The notes: generated by a model not told the origin, from the sequence alone. Shown: positions 52,432 to 61,062, numbered from the stretch's first letter. The stretch: 64,000 bases of DNA from Corallococcus sp. NCRR (GCF_026965535.1 NZ_CP114039.1:1612001-1676000), one strand, 5' to 3'. A program made the numbers and translations.

Positions 52432-53225
52432 TCAGAAGTAGAGCGTGATTTTCGTGATGAAGAAGTCCGCCAGACACACGGTGACGGAGGTGATGGCCAC
52501 CGTCTGCGTGGTGGCGCGGCCCACGCCCTCCGTGCCGCCCTCCACCGCCAGCCCCTTGAAGCACCCCACCAGGCCGATGTGAGCCCGAACACGGCGCCCT
52601 TGATGACGCCGGACACGAAGTCGCCCATCAGCACGGCATCCAGCGCGCCCTGGGAGAACTGGTCCAGGGAGATGCCGTACTGGGACTTCACCACCAGGGC
52701 GCCCGCCACCAGGCCCACCACGTCCGAGAACACGGTGAGCACCGGCAGCACGATGAGGCACGCGAACACGCGCGGCACCACCAGCTTGCGCAAGGGGTCC
52801 GCGCCCAGCGCGCGGATGGCGTCCACCTGCTCCGTCACGGTCATGGAGCCCAGCTCCGCGGCGATGCCGGACCCGATGCGCGCGCCCACGGTGAGGGCGG
52901 TGAGCACGGGGGCCAGCTCCCGGAACAGCGTGAGGATGACCACGCGGCCCACGGTGTACTGGACGCCGAAGCGGGCGAGGAAGTAGCCGAACTGCAGGGA
53001 GATGACGAGCCCGGCGAACGTCGCGGTGAGCAGCGCGATGGGCAGCGAGCGCACGCCCAGGGACTCGGTGTGGAAGATGAGGCCGGCCCAGTCATAGGGC
53101 GGGCGCACGGCGCGGCTGAACACCTGGCCCGTCATCACGGACAGGGCGCCCAGGGACTCCATGCGCTCGCGCAGGCGCTCCTTGAGGCTGGGGCCGCCGG
53201 CGAAGAGCTTCGCCTCGGGCATCAT
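52432..53225 (-). pseudogene. mlaE: MlaE-like permease, frameshifted near 52578-52581
   Basis: The permease of the lipid ABC transporter. The first 215 codons encode a normal MlaE, with FRELAPVLTALTVGARIGSGIAAELGSM in the characteristic amphipathic region. At GAVFGL the frame is lost; after one added base it continues as IGLVGCFKGLAVEGGTEGVG and ends LADFFITKITLYF at 52432. An intact protein would have about 264 residues. As written, the first frame reads through into mlaF as a 546-residue false fusion. The ATG at 53225 overlaps the lipoprotein stop upstream as ATGA. Confidence 0.8.
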
Positions 53226-53728
53226 CGCTGGCGCTCCGCGTGGAAGCCCTGGAAGAGGCTCTCGAAGTCCGCCATGCGCGCGTCGGCGGTGCCCACGGGG
53301 GCGACGTAGCTGAAGTCGAACACGCAGTTGTCCTTCTTCACCACCACCAGCTCCAGGGAGATGGGCACGCCGTCGAGCTTCGCGACGTAGCGGCTTCTGA
53401 GCGCTTCACGGCCGTCCAGGGTGAAGGTGCGCTGGCCCAGATCCTGGCGCTCGGTGAAGCCCATGAGCAGGTGCTTCGTGAGGACCTGGAGGGACGGGTC
53501 GTCATGGTCCCGGCAGGTGGCGTTGGAGGCGATGACGCGGCCGGTGTCGCCGCGCTCCACGAAGGCCAGGTCGTTGTCGTCGAAGCCGCGGCGCTCCCAG
53601 ACGTCGTTGGACAGCGGGCCGACGCGGTACTTCACGTCGGACTTCTGGAGCACCGAGTCCTCGAACGTCGCGCGGTGGCACCCCGCGAGGAGGCCGGACA
53701 GCACGAGCGTCAGCAGCAAGCGCGACAT
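53222..53728 (-). CDS. Lipoprotein heading the Mla-type operon
   Basis: A 168-residue protein with a lipoprotein signal (MSRLLLTLVLSGLLAGCHR, lipid Cys at 17). A mixed alpha/beta domain contains GPLSNDVWERRGFDDNDLAFVERGDTGRVIASNATCRDHDDPSL and later YVAKLDGVPISLELVVVKKDNCVFDFSYVA. No Mla family is recognised. It ends in an ATGA overlap with mlaE, so it is the first gene of a four-gene operon (lipoprotein-mlaE-mlaF-mlaD). It may be the outer-membrane partner of the transporter, the place MlaA takes in E. coli, but the sequence is unrelated to MlaA. Confidence 0.75.
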   Translation of the reverse strand: MSRLLLTLVLSGLLAGCHRATFEDSVLQKSDVKYRVGPLSNDVWERRGFDDNDLAFVERGDTGRVIASNATCRDHDDPSLQVLTKHLLMGFTERQDLGQRTFTLDGREALRSRYVAKLDGVPISLELVVVKKDNCVFDFSYVAPVGTADARMADFESLFQGFHAERQR

Positions 53729-53963
53729 GGCACCATTTCGTTCGTCCCGGGTCCGCCCGGTGGGACGGCGGGCATGGTCATGGTGCACGCCCGTCGGGTC
53801 CGCAAGAACTTCGTCGGAGCGAACGTTGGCTCACGGACGCGCGCCCGCCGAGGGCCCGCCGCCCTGATCGGGCTCCGGACGGAAGGCGGAGGCGGGGTGC
53901 CCCCGGCCTTGCGGAGGGCGCATGTTCAGCCGGGAGCCGGGGGATTCTCACGAGGAGGATTCG

Positions 53964-54347
53964 ATGGACGGCGGACTGGCGATATTCGGATTCGGGTTGT
54001 TCCTGCTGTCGATTGCCAACCTGTACGCACGCACGTCGTACTGGCTGGCGTGGCCGCTGCTGGCGCTCTCCATGCTGGCCATGGGGATGGCGTTCAGCGA
54101 GTCGAAGCGCCTGCGGGACGTGTCGCTGGGGGTGGCGGCGGTGCTGGGGGTGTTGTTCATCGCCGCGCTGGCCACGGGCACGGTGTGGTGGCTGACGCTG
54201 GCGGTGTTCCTGTTCGCGGTGGCGTTCGGGCTGCTCTGGGCGGAGTTCCGCTTCGAGTACTTCGGGCACGTGACGCGGCAGGAGTTGCCCCACCACACGC
54301 ACCGCAGGTCGGTGCACTGGCCCTGGCACCGGCGGCGGGTGCACTAG
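53964..54347 (+). CDS. Small membrane protein with four helices and a His-rich tail
   Basis: A 127-residue protein with hydrophobic segments near residues 4-20, 25-44, 52-70 and 74-92, and a short C-terminal tail rich in His, Arg and Trp (PHHTHRRSVHWPWHRRR). AGGAGG lies about 7 bases before the ATG at 53964. It has no recognised family. The stop TAG is shared, on the opposite strand, with the recF stop in a CTAG overlap. The tail might bind metal or nucleic acid; that is speculation. Confidence 0.7.
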   Translation: MDGGLAIFGFGLFLLSIANLYARTSYWLAWPLLALSMLAMGMAFSESKRLRDVSLGVAAVLGVLFIAALATGTVWWLTLAVFLFAVAFGLLWAEFRFEYFGHVTRQELPHHTHRRSVHWPWHRRRVH

Positions 54348-55474
54348 GGTTGTGACGGGGACTCGGTGGCCACCTGTCCCGCGTGGACGGTGAGCCAGAG
54401 GGTGTCACTGGCGGCGGCGGCCCTCACGAGCCCCGCGTCGGTGGTGGTGAGGAAGACCTGCGCGCCGCTCCGGGCCAGGTAGCCCATGAGATAGGCATTG
54501 CGCTCGGGGTCCAGCTCACTGGAGACGTCATCCAGGAGCAGCAGGGGGAGGAAGCCCATGGCCGCCTCCAGGTTTTCAATCTCCGCGATCTTCCAACCGA
54601 GCACCAGGGCGCGCTGCTGCCCCTGGCTCGCGTAGGCGCGCGCGCTGCGGCCTCCGAGCGTCACGGACACGTCGTCCACGTGCGGGCCCACGGAGGTGAA
54701 GCCGCGGTCCAGGTCGCGGCGCAGGCGCGCGGAGAGGGCCTCGCGCAGCGCGGTGGCGAGGGCGCCCTCGTCCGCGTGGGCGAAGTCGGCGCCGAGGTGC
54801 GCGGGGTGGTAGCCGTAGACGGCGGGGTCGGCGGTGCGGCCGATGGACGCGAAGGTGGCCTGGGCGAGGGGCGCGAGCTCGGCCATCAGGGCGCGGCGGC
54901 GGGCGTAGAGGCGTGCGCCCGCGCGGGCGAGCGTCTCGTCATAGGCGTCGAGGTACGCGGCGTCGACGGTGGCGCCTTCCCGGAGCAGGCGGTTGCGGTT
55001 CTTGAGGGCGCGGGCGTACTCGCGGCTCTCCTTGAGGAAGGCGGGGAAGCGGTTGAAGACGGCGCGGTCCAGGAAGGCACGGCGCGCGTCGGGGCCGCCC
55101 TTGATGACCTCCAGGTCATCGGGCGTGAAGGCGACGACGGAGACGCCGCCGAAGTAGTCCTCGAGGCTGGCGGCCTTCTTGCCGTCCACGAGGGCCTGGC
55201 GGGTGCCACCGCCGACCTCGACGGAGATTTCGCGCTCGGCGCCCTTGAGGAGGAAGCGGCCGGTGACGCGAGCGGCCTGGGAGCCCCAGCGGACGAGCTC
55301 GGAGAGGCGTCCGGCGCGCAGGGGCTTGAGGGTGGCGAGGAAGTAGAGCGCCTCCAGGAGGTTGGTCTTCCCCTGCCCGTTCTGGCCCACGGCGATGGTC
55401 GAGTGGGGGCTGGGTGCGAGCTGCACCGCCGGGAGGTTGCGGAAGTCCTGGACCTGGAGCGAGAGGAGGCGCAC
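54344..55474 (-). CDS. recF: RecF, single-strand gap repair protein
   Basis: A 376-residue SMC-like ATPase that helps load RecA on gapped DNA. It begins MRLLSLQVQDFRNL, Walker A is VGQNGQGKTNLLEAL, the signature is YASQGQQRALVLGWKIAE, and Walker B is LLLLDDVSSELDPERN. Spacing and length match RecF. The upstream genes on the strand are now toxin-immunity and membrane operons, not dnaN, which lies 5.6 kb further upstream. The 3' end overlaps a convergent small membrane protein gene by 4 bases. Confidence 0.95.
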   Translation of the reverse strand: MRLLSLQVQDFRNLPAVQLAPSPHSTIAVGQNGQGKTNLLEALYFLATLKPLRAGRLSELVRWGSQAARVTGRFLLKGAEREISVEVGGGTRQALVDGKKAASLEDYFGGVSVVAFTPDDLEVIKGGPDARRAFLDRAVFNRFPAFLKESREYARALKNRNRLLREGATVDAAYLDAYDETLARAGARLYARRRALMAELAPLAQATFASIGRTADPAVYGYHPAHLGADFAHADEGALATALREALSARLRRDLDRGFTSVGPHVDDVSVTLGGRSARAYASQGQQRALVLGWKIAEIENLEAAMGFLPLLLLDDVSSELDPERNAYLMGYLARSGAQVFLTTTDAGLVRAAAASDTLWLTVHAGQVATESPSQP

Positions 55475-55572
55475 AGCGTCACCGTGAAGGGGCCGACCTT
55501 CGTACTACAGATGCGGCGGCCGGCGGGGCGCGGGATTCAGCGGGTGACGCTCGGTTGGTGGGCGCGGGGGCG

Positions 55573-56478
55573 TCACGGACAGAGCCGTCGCCGCCAGCGG
55601 TCCAGGTAGCTGCCGATCCCGGGGTCGTCCGACTTGTACATGAAGGGTTTCAGGAAGCAGGCCAGGGCGCGGTACTGGGGCGGAACGGGTTCCTGCTCGA
55701 TGTCGATGGCCTGGGGCCATTCGCTCAGGGTGACCAGCAGGCGCTCCTGTTCCATGGGGAGGAGGGAGACCTCCGGGAACGGCAGTGCCTGCCGCACCGC
55801 TTCGGTGCCGCCCATCCGGTCCAGCAGCGGCGGGCCCAGGAAGGTGAGCCAGTGGGCTCCAAGGGCGTGGAGCCCGATGACGGAACCGATCCTGGCGGTC
55901 GAGGGCAGGTCCAAGCCCAGATAGCGCGCGAAGTATTCATCCAGGACCTGCCACTTTCCAGCGGCCCAGGAGCCATCTGGCGGGACAAGGGCGAAGCTCG
56001 CGTAGCCGAAATGAAAGGGCAGTTCCCGAGCCAACTCCAACACCAGGGCACGCATCTGATGGGACCCCTGTTCCAGGAGGAATTCGGTCGGGAACGAGAA
56101 AGATATCGCGGTGCTGGACCCAATGCAGAGCGGGCGCACGATCCGGTTGCTGTGATACTCGAACTGGTACCCGCCAGTTCCTCCAGGTAGGTCGAACAAC
56201 TCGACGTGCCAGGCCAACCGGGAGGGCTGATCCACCATCCGCTTGCGAATGACTTCCCATCCGTCTTCATCCAGCTCCAGGACATCCCCATCGTCCGCGC
56301 CGTACCAGTTCAGCGACTGGGGCGGGAGGGCTCGAACGTAGGTCTGCAAGGCCCGCCAGCATGCCTGCGCCACGATGCTGTGGTCATGGGGGATGAAGAA
56401 CAAGACCGCGACACCGTCGCGGGCCGCTACTGCGCCGTCCCTGTGATGGCGACGAAGGGTGGGGAGGTTCGCGCTCAT
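55573..56478 (-). CDS. DUF3396-family immunity protein
   Basis: A 301-residue protein of the DUF3396 (type VI immunity, Imm-type) family. LFFIPHDHSIVAQACWRALQTY, LNWYGADDGDVLELDEDGWEVIRKRMV and FEYHSNRIVRPLC match the family's core. The ATG at 56478 overlaps, as ATGA, the restored stop of the upstream lipoprotein toxin gene, so it is translated right behind it. Family members neutralise cognate toxins by binding. No signal peptide is seen, so it acts inside the cell, as needed against an incoming nuclease. Confidence 0.8.
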   Translation of the reverse strand: MSANLPTLRRHHRDGAVAARDGVAVLFFIPHDHSIVAQACWRALQTYVRALPPQSLNWYGADDGDVLELDEDGWEVIRKRMVDQPSRLAWHVELFDLPGGTGGYQFEYHSNRIVRPLCIGSSTAISFSFPTEFLLEQGSHQMRALVLELARELPFHFGYASFALVPPDGSWAAGKWQVLDEYFARYLGLDLPSTARIGSVIGLHALGAHWLTFLGPPLLDRMGGTEAVRQALPFPEVSLLPMEQERLLVTLSEWPQAIDIEQEPVPPQYRALACFLKPFMYKSDDPGIGSYLDRWRRRLCP

Positions 56479-57271
56479 GGCCAGCGCACCACTCCACGGC
56501 GAGGAGAAACGAGCAGGGCCCTCCCACCAAGCGCATCCTCGTAGACCTCTCCTTGCGTTTGTCCCTTGTAGGGACTGCCGTCCCATAGGGTGACCACCGA
56601 GGTGGGTTGTCCTCAGGGCAGGGGAACTTGAAGTCCAACGTGAGCGCGGACGCGAGCAGATTGCGGTCCGCATGAAGGACTAGATCCGGCTTGATCGTGC
56701 CCCGGAGTTCATCTGTGCAGCCCTCGGCGAGCATCCGCGCTTCTTTCTCCCGGCTGATCGTCTCCACGAATCGGGCATTCGGATAGTAGCGATAGCGCTG
56801 CTCGATGCTGTAGGGTGCGGCCCAGAGTTCCTTGAGCACCTCCTCCGCGCACTGGAGGACCAGGACGTGCTTCTGCTTTCCGAGCTGCATGGCCCGCGTG
56901 ATGGGGTTGCCGCAGCGGTCGCGCCCCACCACCTCGCGGCACTCCTGCCGTGTCGGCGAGCGGTTTTCGAAGAAACGCGCATTGCCCTGGCGCTCGGCCT
57001 GGACGGCGCATTCCACGAGTCGCGCCTCCAACTCATCCGCGGAGTGGTCCTGTTGCATCAAGCCGAGGATGACCGGGGCGGCCTGGACCAGGGCGGAGGC
57101 CGTGGTGGAAGAGGCGCCCTGCTCCGCCACCACGGCCGCATGGCGAAGCCTCGCGGCGGTCTCCGTGTCGACGAAGCGCAGGTCTCCGTGCACGGAGCGC
57201 CGTGCGCTTCCGCCGGCACAGGCTGTGAGCAACGCGCTGACCGCGCACAGCGATACGAGTCTCCAACCCAT
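56475..57271 (-). pseudogene. Lipoprotein toxin with REase-like fold, frameshifted near 56580
   Basis: The first frame gives MGWRLVSLCAVSALLTACAGG (lipobox Cys at 18), a 150-residue middle region and a nuclease-like C-terminus with KPDLVLH (Asp near 196) and LDFKFPC (Asp213-x-Lys215), the D...D/E-x-K pattern of restriction-endonuclease-fold toxins. At codon 231 one base is missing; with it restored the protein continues GSPYKGQTQGEVYEDALGG and stops at 56475, overlapping the immunity ATG as ATGA. Intact length would be about 265. Lipoprotein toxins with downstream immunity genes are the SitA/SitI type delivered by outer-membrane exchange. Confidence 0.7.
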
Positions 57272-57281
57272 GCCACGGAAT

Positions 57282-57851
57282 CTACCGTGGGGACAACGCG
57301 GATTCCTGGACAACACGCCGGCTGCGAAACCCGGCCACGAACAACGCCGTGACGTAGGAGAGCCCCGACCACGGATGCGTGAGGCCATCCATGGGAATGG
57401 CCATCCATGGCAGCACCACACCGGAGATGACGGCCTTCCCCCAGCGATCTCCCCGAGAAAGCGGGGGCGGCGGAGGGTCGAGGGGTGCATCCTTCCCCGC
57501 GAAGATTCGCTTGAAGGCCTTCATGTCTCCGCGCACGTACAAATCAATCCCTGGCCGCGGCGTCTGCAGTTCCGTGTGGAGCGCCGGAGACAGCGCGGCG
57601 CCCACCGCCAGGTACGTCAGGCCCACCGCGAGCGTCCGGTAGAACCAGCCGCCGCGCCGGTCCGCCCCTTTCGCCACGGCCGTGCCCCCCCCCCATCCCA
57701 CCGCGATGGCGAGCACGCTGACGTTGTAGCCCGACAGGCCCGCGCAGAAGAGCACCAGCCCTCCCCCGAGCGCCGTGAAATAGCCATACACGCCCGCGCG
57801 CAGCATCCGGCTCGACCGTGTGCTGACAACCTCCGCCGTTGCGTTCGTCAC
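57282..57851 (-). CDS. Membrane protein, paralogue of the gene at 58911-59645
   Basis: A 189-residue protein with hydrophobic segments near residues 22-50, 68-92 and 140-165. The stretch SGYNVSVLAIAVGWGGGTAVAKGADRRGGWFYRTLAVGLTYLAVGAALSP is a clear homologue of TGYNIGLIAILVGWMVGT in the upstream paralogue. It lacks that gene's N-terminal zinc-ribbon. The GTG start at 57851 overlaps the stop of the M50 protease gene as GTGA. It is the last gene of a three-gene operon with the protease in the middle. The function is unknown. Confidence 0.7.
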   Translation of the reverse strand: MTNATAEVVSTRSSRMLRAGVYGYFTALGGGLVLFCAGLSGYNVSVLAIAVGWGGGTAVAKGADRRGGWFYRTLAVGLTYLAVGAALSPALHTELQTPRPGIDLYVRGDMKAFKRIFAGKDAPLDPPPPPLSRGDRWGKAVISGVVLPWMAIPMDGLTHPWSGLSYVTALFVAGFRSRRVVQESALSPR

Positions 57852-58918
57852 AGCGCCGCCGCCGCCCCCGTCCAGTGTTGCGCGGCCCAGCCCAGCGCGC
57901 CCAGGCCCACCACCAGCGCGCAGAACTCCACCAGCGTGCGGCGGTCGCCCGTCTCCGACGCGGGCGTGAGCAGGGTCCGGTACGCCGCCACACCCGCGAT
58001 GAGCAGGAGCAGGTTCTCTCCCGTGGCGAACCACGTCGCGCCCACCACGGCCACCACCAGCCATCGCTGCTGGCGCGCCAGGGCCCGGAACCCGCGCGAG
58101 CCATCCAGCTGCCACACCGGCACCAGGTTGAACAGGTTCATCCATGCCGCGAAGTGCGCGATGGCGCCCAGCGCCTTCCACCCCGTCAGCACCGCCGCCA
58201 CCAGCGTCACCACCACCGCCGCGCTGCCCCAGATGGGCCCCGCGAGCCCCACTCGCGCATCCTCGCGCTCATCCACCGGCAACTGCTTCAGGCGCACGAA
58301 CGCGCCCAGGCCCGGGATGAACATGGGCGCGTCCGCCTTCATGCCCAGCCGGCGCAGCGCTGCCACGTGCCCCATCTCGTGCACGTAGATGCAGGCCACC
58401 AGCCCCAGCGCGAAGCTCCAGCCCCATATCGTCCAGTACACGCTCGCCGCGAACAGCATGGAGAACAGCGTGCTCGCCTTCGTGAGCCCGAGCAGCAGCA
58501 GCTTTCCCTTGCCCAGCAGCAGCGCCAGCACGAACTTGAACTTCCACAGCATCAGGCCCACCGCGCCCATGCTGGCCAACACCTTCGGCATCCCCGAACG
58601 CTTGCGCTCCGCCTCCGCCAGCGGCGCCGCCAGGCCCTGCGCGTCCGCCTGCTGGCTCAGCGCCGTCACCCGCGCCGTCACCTGCGCGTGCTGCGCCGTG
58701 TCCGGCGGCAACAACTCCAATGCCTCACGCCACAGCGCCAGCGCCTCCAGCGGCGCGCCCCGCGCTGACGCAGCCTGCGCGTCCGCCGCCAGCTGCGTCA
58801 GCCGCTTCCCGTGCACCAGCTTCCGGCACGACGGACACGTGAGCAGCCGGGGCGCCAGCTCCGAACCACACCCCTCACACCGCTGCGTGAGGAGCGATAC
58901 CGCGAGCGCCTCAGCCAA
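57848..58918 (-). CDS. M50-family site-2-type metalloprotease with N-terminal zinc ribbon
   Basis: A 356-residue protein. An N-terminal zinc ribbon (CEGCGSELAP...CPSCRKLVHG) is followed by a TPR-like helical region (about 40-100) and then about five membrane helices. The active site is VHEMGHVAALRRLGM (HExxH), with the distal ligand in NLVPVWQLDGSRG. Site-2 proteases cut membrane-embedded substrates such as anti-sigma factors. Both flanking genes overlap it by a few bases and are homologous to each other, which suggests that their products are substrates or subunits of the protease complex. Confidence 0.85.
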   Translation of the reverse strand: MAEALAVSLLTQRCEGCGSELAPRLLTCPSCRKLVHGKRLTQLAADAQAASARGAPLEALALWREALELLPPDTAQHAQVTARVTALSQQADAQGLAAPLAEAERKRSGMPKVLASMGAVGLMLWKFKFVLALLLGKGKLLLLGLTKASTLFSMLFAASVYWTIWGWSFALGLVACIYVHEMGHVAALRRLGMKADAPMFIPGLGAFVRLKQLPVDEREDARVGLAGPIWGSAAVVVTLVAAVLTGWKALGAIAHFAAWMNLFNLVPVWQLDGSRGFRALARQQRWLVVAVVGATWFATGENLLLLIAGVAAYRTLLTPASETGDRRTLVEFCALVVGLGALGWAAQHWTGAAAAL

Positions 58919-59645
58919 CGGACCGCTCCTGCTCCGCGGGCGCGGCCTCGCCCTCGGCCGGCGCCTCCGCCAGCTTGAACGGCCCCGCGATGTTCAGCTC
59001 CGTCCGCTTCGTGCGGCGCCACGCCTCGAACAGCGCGAAGCCGTAGATGAGCCCGGAGATGGGGCTGTTGATTCCCACCAGCACCGGCGCCGCCACGGAA
59101 ATCACTCCCGCGAGGACCACGTTGGCCGCGGGAGAGGACTCCACCGCTTCCCCAGCAGGCGCGTCCGCCGCCACCTCGGCCGGAGGCTGTGTCGTGAGCT
59201 CCTTGTAGACATCCGGCGCGAGCGAGGCCGCCACGGCGAAGTACGTCAGCCCCACCGCGAGCGCCTGGTAGAACCAGCCGCCGCGCGACTCCGAGCCCTT
59301 GAACACCGCTGTCCCCACCATCCACCCCACCAGGATGGCGATGAGGCCGATGTTGTAGCCCGTCAGGCTCACCACCCAATACACGAGCGCCCCCGCGATG
59401 GCCGCGCCAAAGCCAAACACCGCCGCCTTCAGGGCGCGCTTTGACTTCGAGCCGCCCGTCATCGCGGCCTCCACCTGCTCGCGGCACTCGGGACACAGCA
59501 GGCGCGTGTTCAAGTCGTAATACACGCTCTTGATGGCGCGCTGGCAGAAGGAGCACTTCGGCGCCGAGGGTGCTTCGGTGAACTCGGCGCGGTCGAACTG
59601 CAGCGATGCCTCGTCGGAGGCCGGCGGAGGAACTGGCTGGGTCAT
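58911..59645 (-). CDS. Zinc-ribbon membrane protein, first gene of the M50 operon
   Basis: A 244-residue protein. A zinc ribbon near residues 30-55 (CSFCQRAIKSVYYDLNTRLLCPECR) is followed by three or four helices. TGYNIGLIAILVGWMVGT and SRGGWFYQALAVGLTYFAVAASLAP are shared with the paralogue downstream of the protease. The end reads INSPISGLIYGFALFEAWRRTKR plus an acidic tail. The ATG at 59645 lies in a region without a strong ribosome binding site. The gene overlaps the M50 gene by 8 bases. The zinc ribbon resembles that of the protease, so the two may share a partner. Confidence 0.7.
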   Translation of the reverse strand: MTQPVPPPASDEASLQFDRAEFTEAPSAPKCSFCQRAIKSVYYDLNTRLLCPECREQVEAAMTGGSKSKRALKAAVFGFGAAIAGALVYWVVSLTGYNIGLIAILVGWMVGTAVFKGSESRGGWFYQALAVGLTYFAVAASLAPDVYKELTTQPPAEVAADAPAGEAVESSPAANVVLAGVISVAAPVLVGINSPISGLIYGFALFEAWRRTKRTELNIAGPFKLAEAPAEGEAAPAEQERSVG

Positions 59646-59726
59646 GGGCGGGGTGACGACAGGAAAAGGAAGCAGCCGTGCCAACCTAACAGAAGCCTCG
59701 CACCGTCCCCAAACCGGTGTCTGTCT

Positions 59727-60995
59727 TCAGCCGCCCTGCTTCAGCGCCGCGTGCCGAGCCGCCTGCACCAGCACCACCAGGTCCCCGTTGCGCGCCACGT
59801 CTCCCCCAGCGGGCTTCGCGTGCTCCGGTGAGAACAGCCGCGCGGGCGTGCGCGCCTGGCCCCGCAGCATCACGAAGAGGCGCAGCGCGTCCCGCAGGGC
59901 CTCCGCCTCCTGCCCCTCCTCCGCGCGCGCCCGCTGCGCGGCCTGCTCCAGCCGCGACCACGCCACCTCTTCATTCCACGCGCCCCGGGGCCGCTCGCGA
60001 GACAGGGCCGCCAGCGCCGCCGCCGTCTCCACCAGCCCCGCGCGCCCTTCCGTGAACACACTCCGCGCGGACAGCCGCAGCGCCGGGTCCTCCGACAGCG
60101 CGGCCCTCCAGGACAACAGCGCGGGCAGCTCCGACTCACGCGGCACCACCGGCGCCAGCTCCGCCTCCAGCACCGCGCGCACCCGCACCCGCGCCACGTC
60201 GTGCCAGAAGGCCGCGTGCAACAGCAACTCCGGACCGCTGCGCGCCACCCGCGTCGGCGCCCGGCGCATGCGCCGCTGGAGGAAGTCCTTCACCCGCCCC
60301 CGGCTGTCGTAACGCTCCAGCCGCTCCCACAGCGCCACCAGCGCGGCGGCGCCCAGCGGCAGCGCCCGCGCCAGCTCCCGCGCCTCATCGTCGGAGAAGG
60401 CCGGCGCCCCTTCCGTCACCGGGCGCTTGAACACGCGCTCGAAGACCTCGCCCGCGGCGCACGCGGCGCGCAGCTCCGGCAGATTGCGCGGCAACAGCTC
60501 CACCGCCTGGGCCCAGACGCGGCCGCCCAGGAATGGCGCCGCGTCCAGCACCTCCGTCTCCAGGCGCAGCAGCCGCGCGCCCAACGTCGCGGGCCCGTCG
60601 TCCTCCTCCGCGTCGTCGGAAGCCGGGGAGACACTGGCGGACAGCCGCCGCTCGGCCGCGCGCTCCACCGCCTCGCGCAGGCGCTCCACCTCGTGCATCA
60701 ACCGGACAGGGGCGGCGTTGTGGGGCCAGCCTTCCGCCTCCACGCGGCGCCGCATCGCGGCCAGCGTCGCGTCCACCTCCGGCTGGTCGGCGGCCACTTC
60801 ACGCAGCAGCTCGAAGTGGTTGCGGATCCGGTCCTTCCAGAAGAAGGACTCCAGCACGCCCTTGAGCGCGCGGTAGCGCAGGCGCGTGGCCTCCAGGAGG
60901 TCCGCTCGGTCCTCCAGCCGCGCTCTCAGGTCGTCTGGACGGGTGGCCACGCCTTCATCATAAGGGCGCCCCGCGCCGGGCGCAGGCCTCCCCAT
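59727..60995 (-). CDS. Helical protein of unknown function next to dnaN
   Basis: A protein of about 422 residues from ATG 60995, or 407 from GTG 60950; neither has a clear ribosome binding site. It is rich in Leu, Arg, Ala and Glu, with long amphipathic helices (DDLRARLEDRADLLEATRLRYRALKGVLESFFWKDRIRNHFELLREV), and lacks membrane segments, a signal peptide and known motifs. It lies 67 bases downstream of dnaN on the same strand and is probably co-transcribed. It could be a chromosome- or replication-linked protein, but the sequence does not show that. Confidence 0.7.
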   Translation of the reverse strand: MGRPAPGAGRPYDEGVATRPDDLRARLEDRADLLEATRLRYRALKGVLESFFWKDRIRNHFELLREVAADQPEVDATLAAMRRRVEAEGWPHNAAPVRLMHEVERLREAVERAAERRLSASVSPASDDAEEDDGPATLGARLLRLETEVLDAAPFLGGRVWAQAVELLPRNLPELRAACAAGEVFERVFKRPVTEGAPAFSDDEARELARALPLGAAALVALWERLERYDSRGRVKDFLQRRMRRAPTRVARSGPELLLHAAFWHDVARVRVRAVLEAELAPVVPRESELPALLSWRAALSEDPALRLSARSVFTEGRAGLVETAAALAALSRERPRGAWNEEVAWSRLEQAAQRARAEEGQEAEALRDALRLFVMLRGQARTPARLFSPEHAKPAGGDVARNGDLVVLVQAARHAALKQGG

Positions 60996-61062
60996 GGCGC
61001 GGAGCGTCGGACTTGGAACGGTGGCGTCCCGCCGACGTGGGAAGGTGGACGACCGCGCCGGC

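Noticed and set aside
51585-53225. A 546-residue MlaE-MlaF fusion protein
   Set aside because: The middle part is Arg/Trp/Ser-rich nonsense, while the other frame completes a normal MlaE and a separate MlaF starts at 52418. The fusion follows from a one-base shift.
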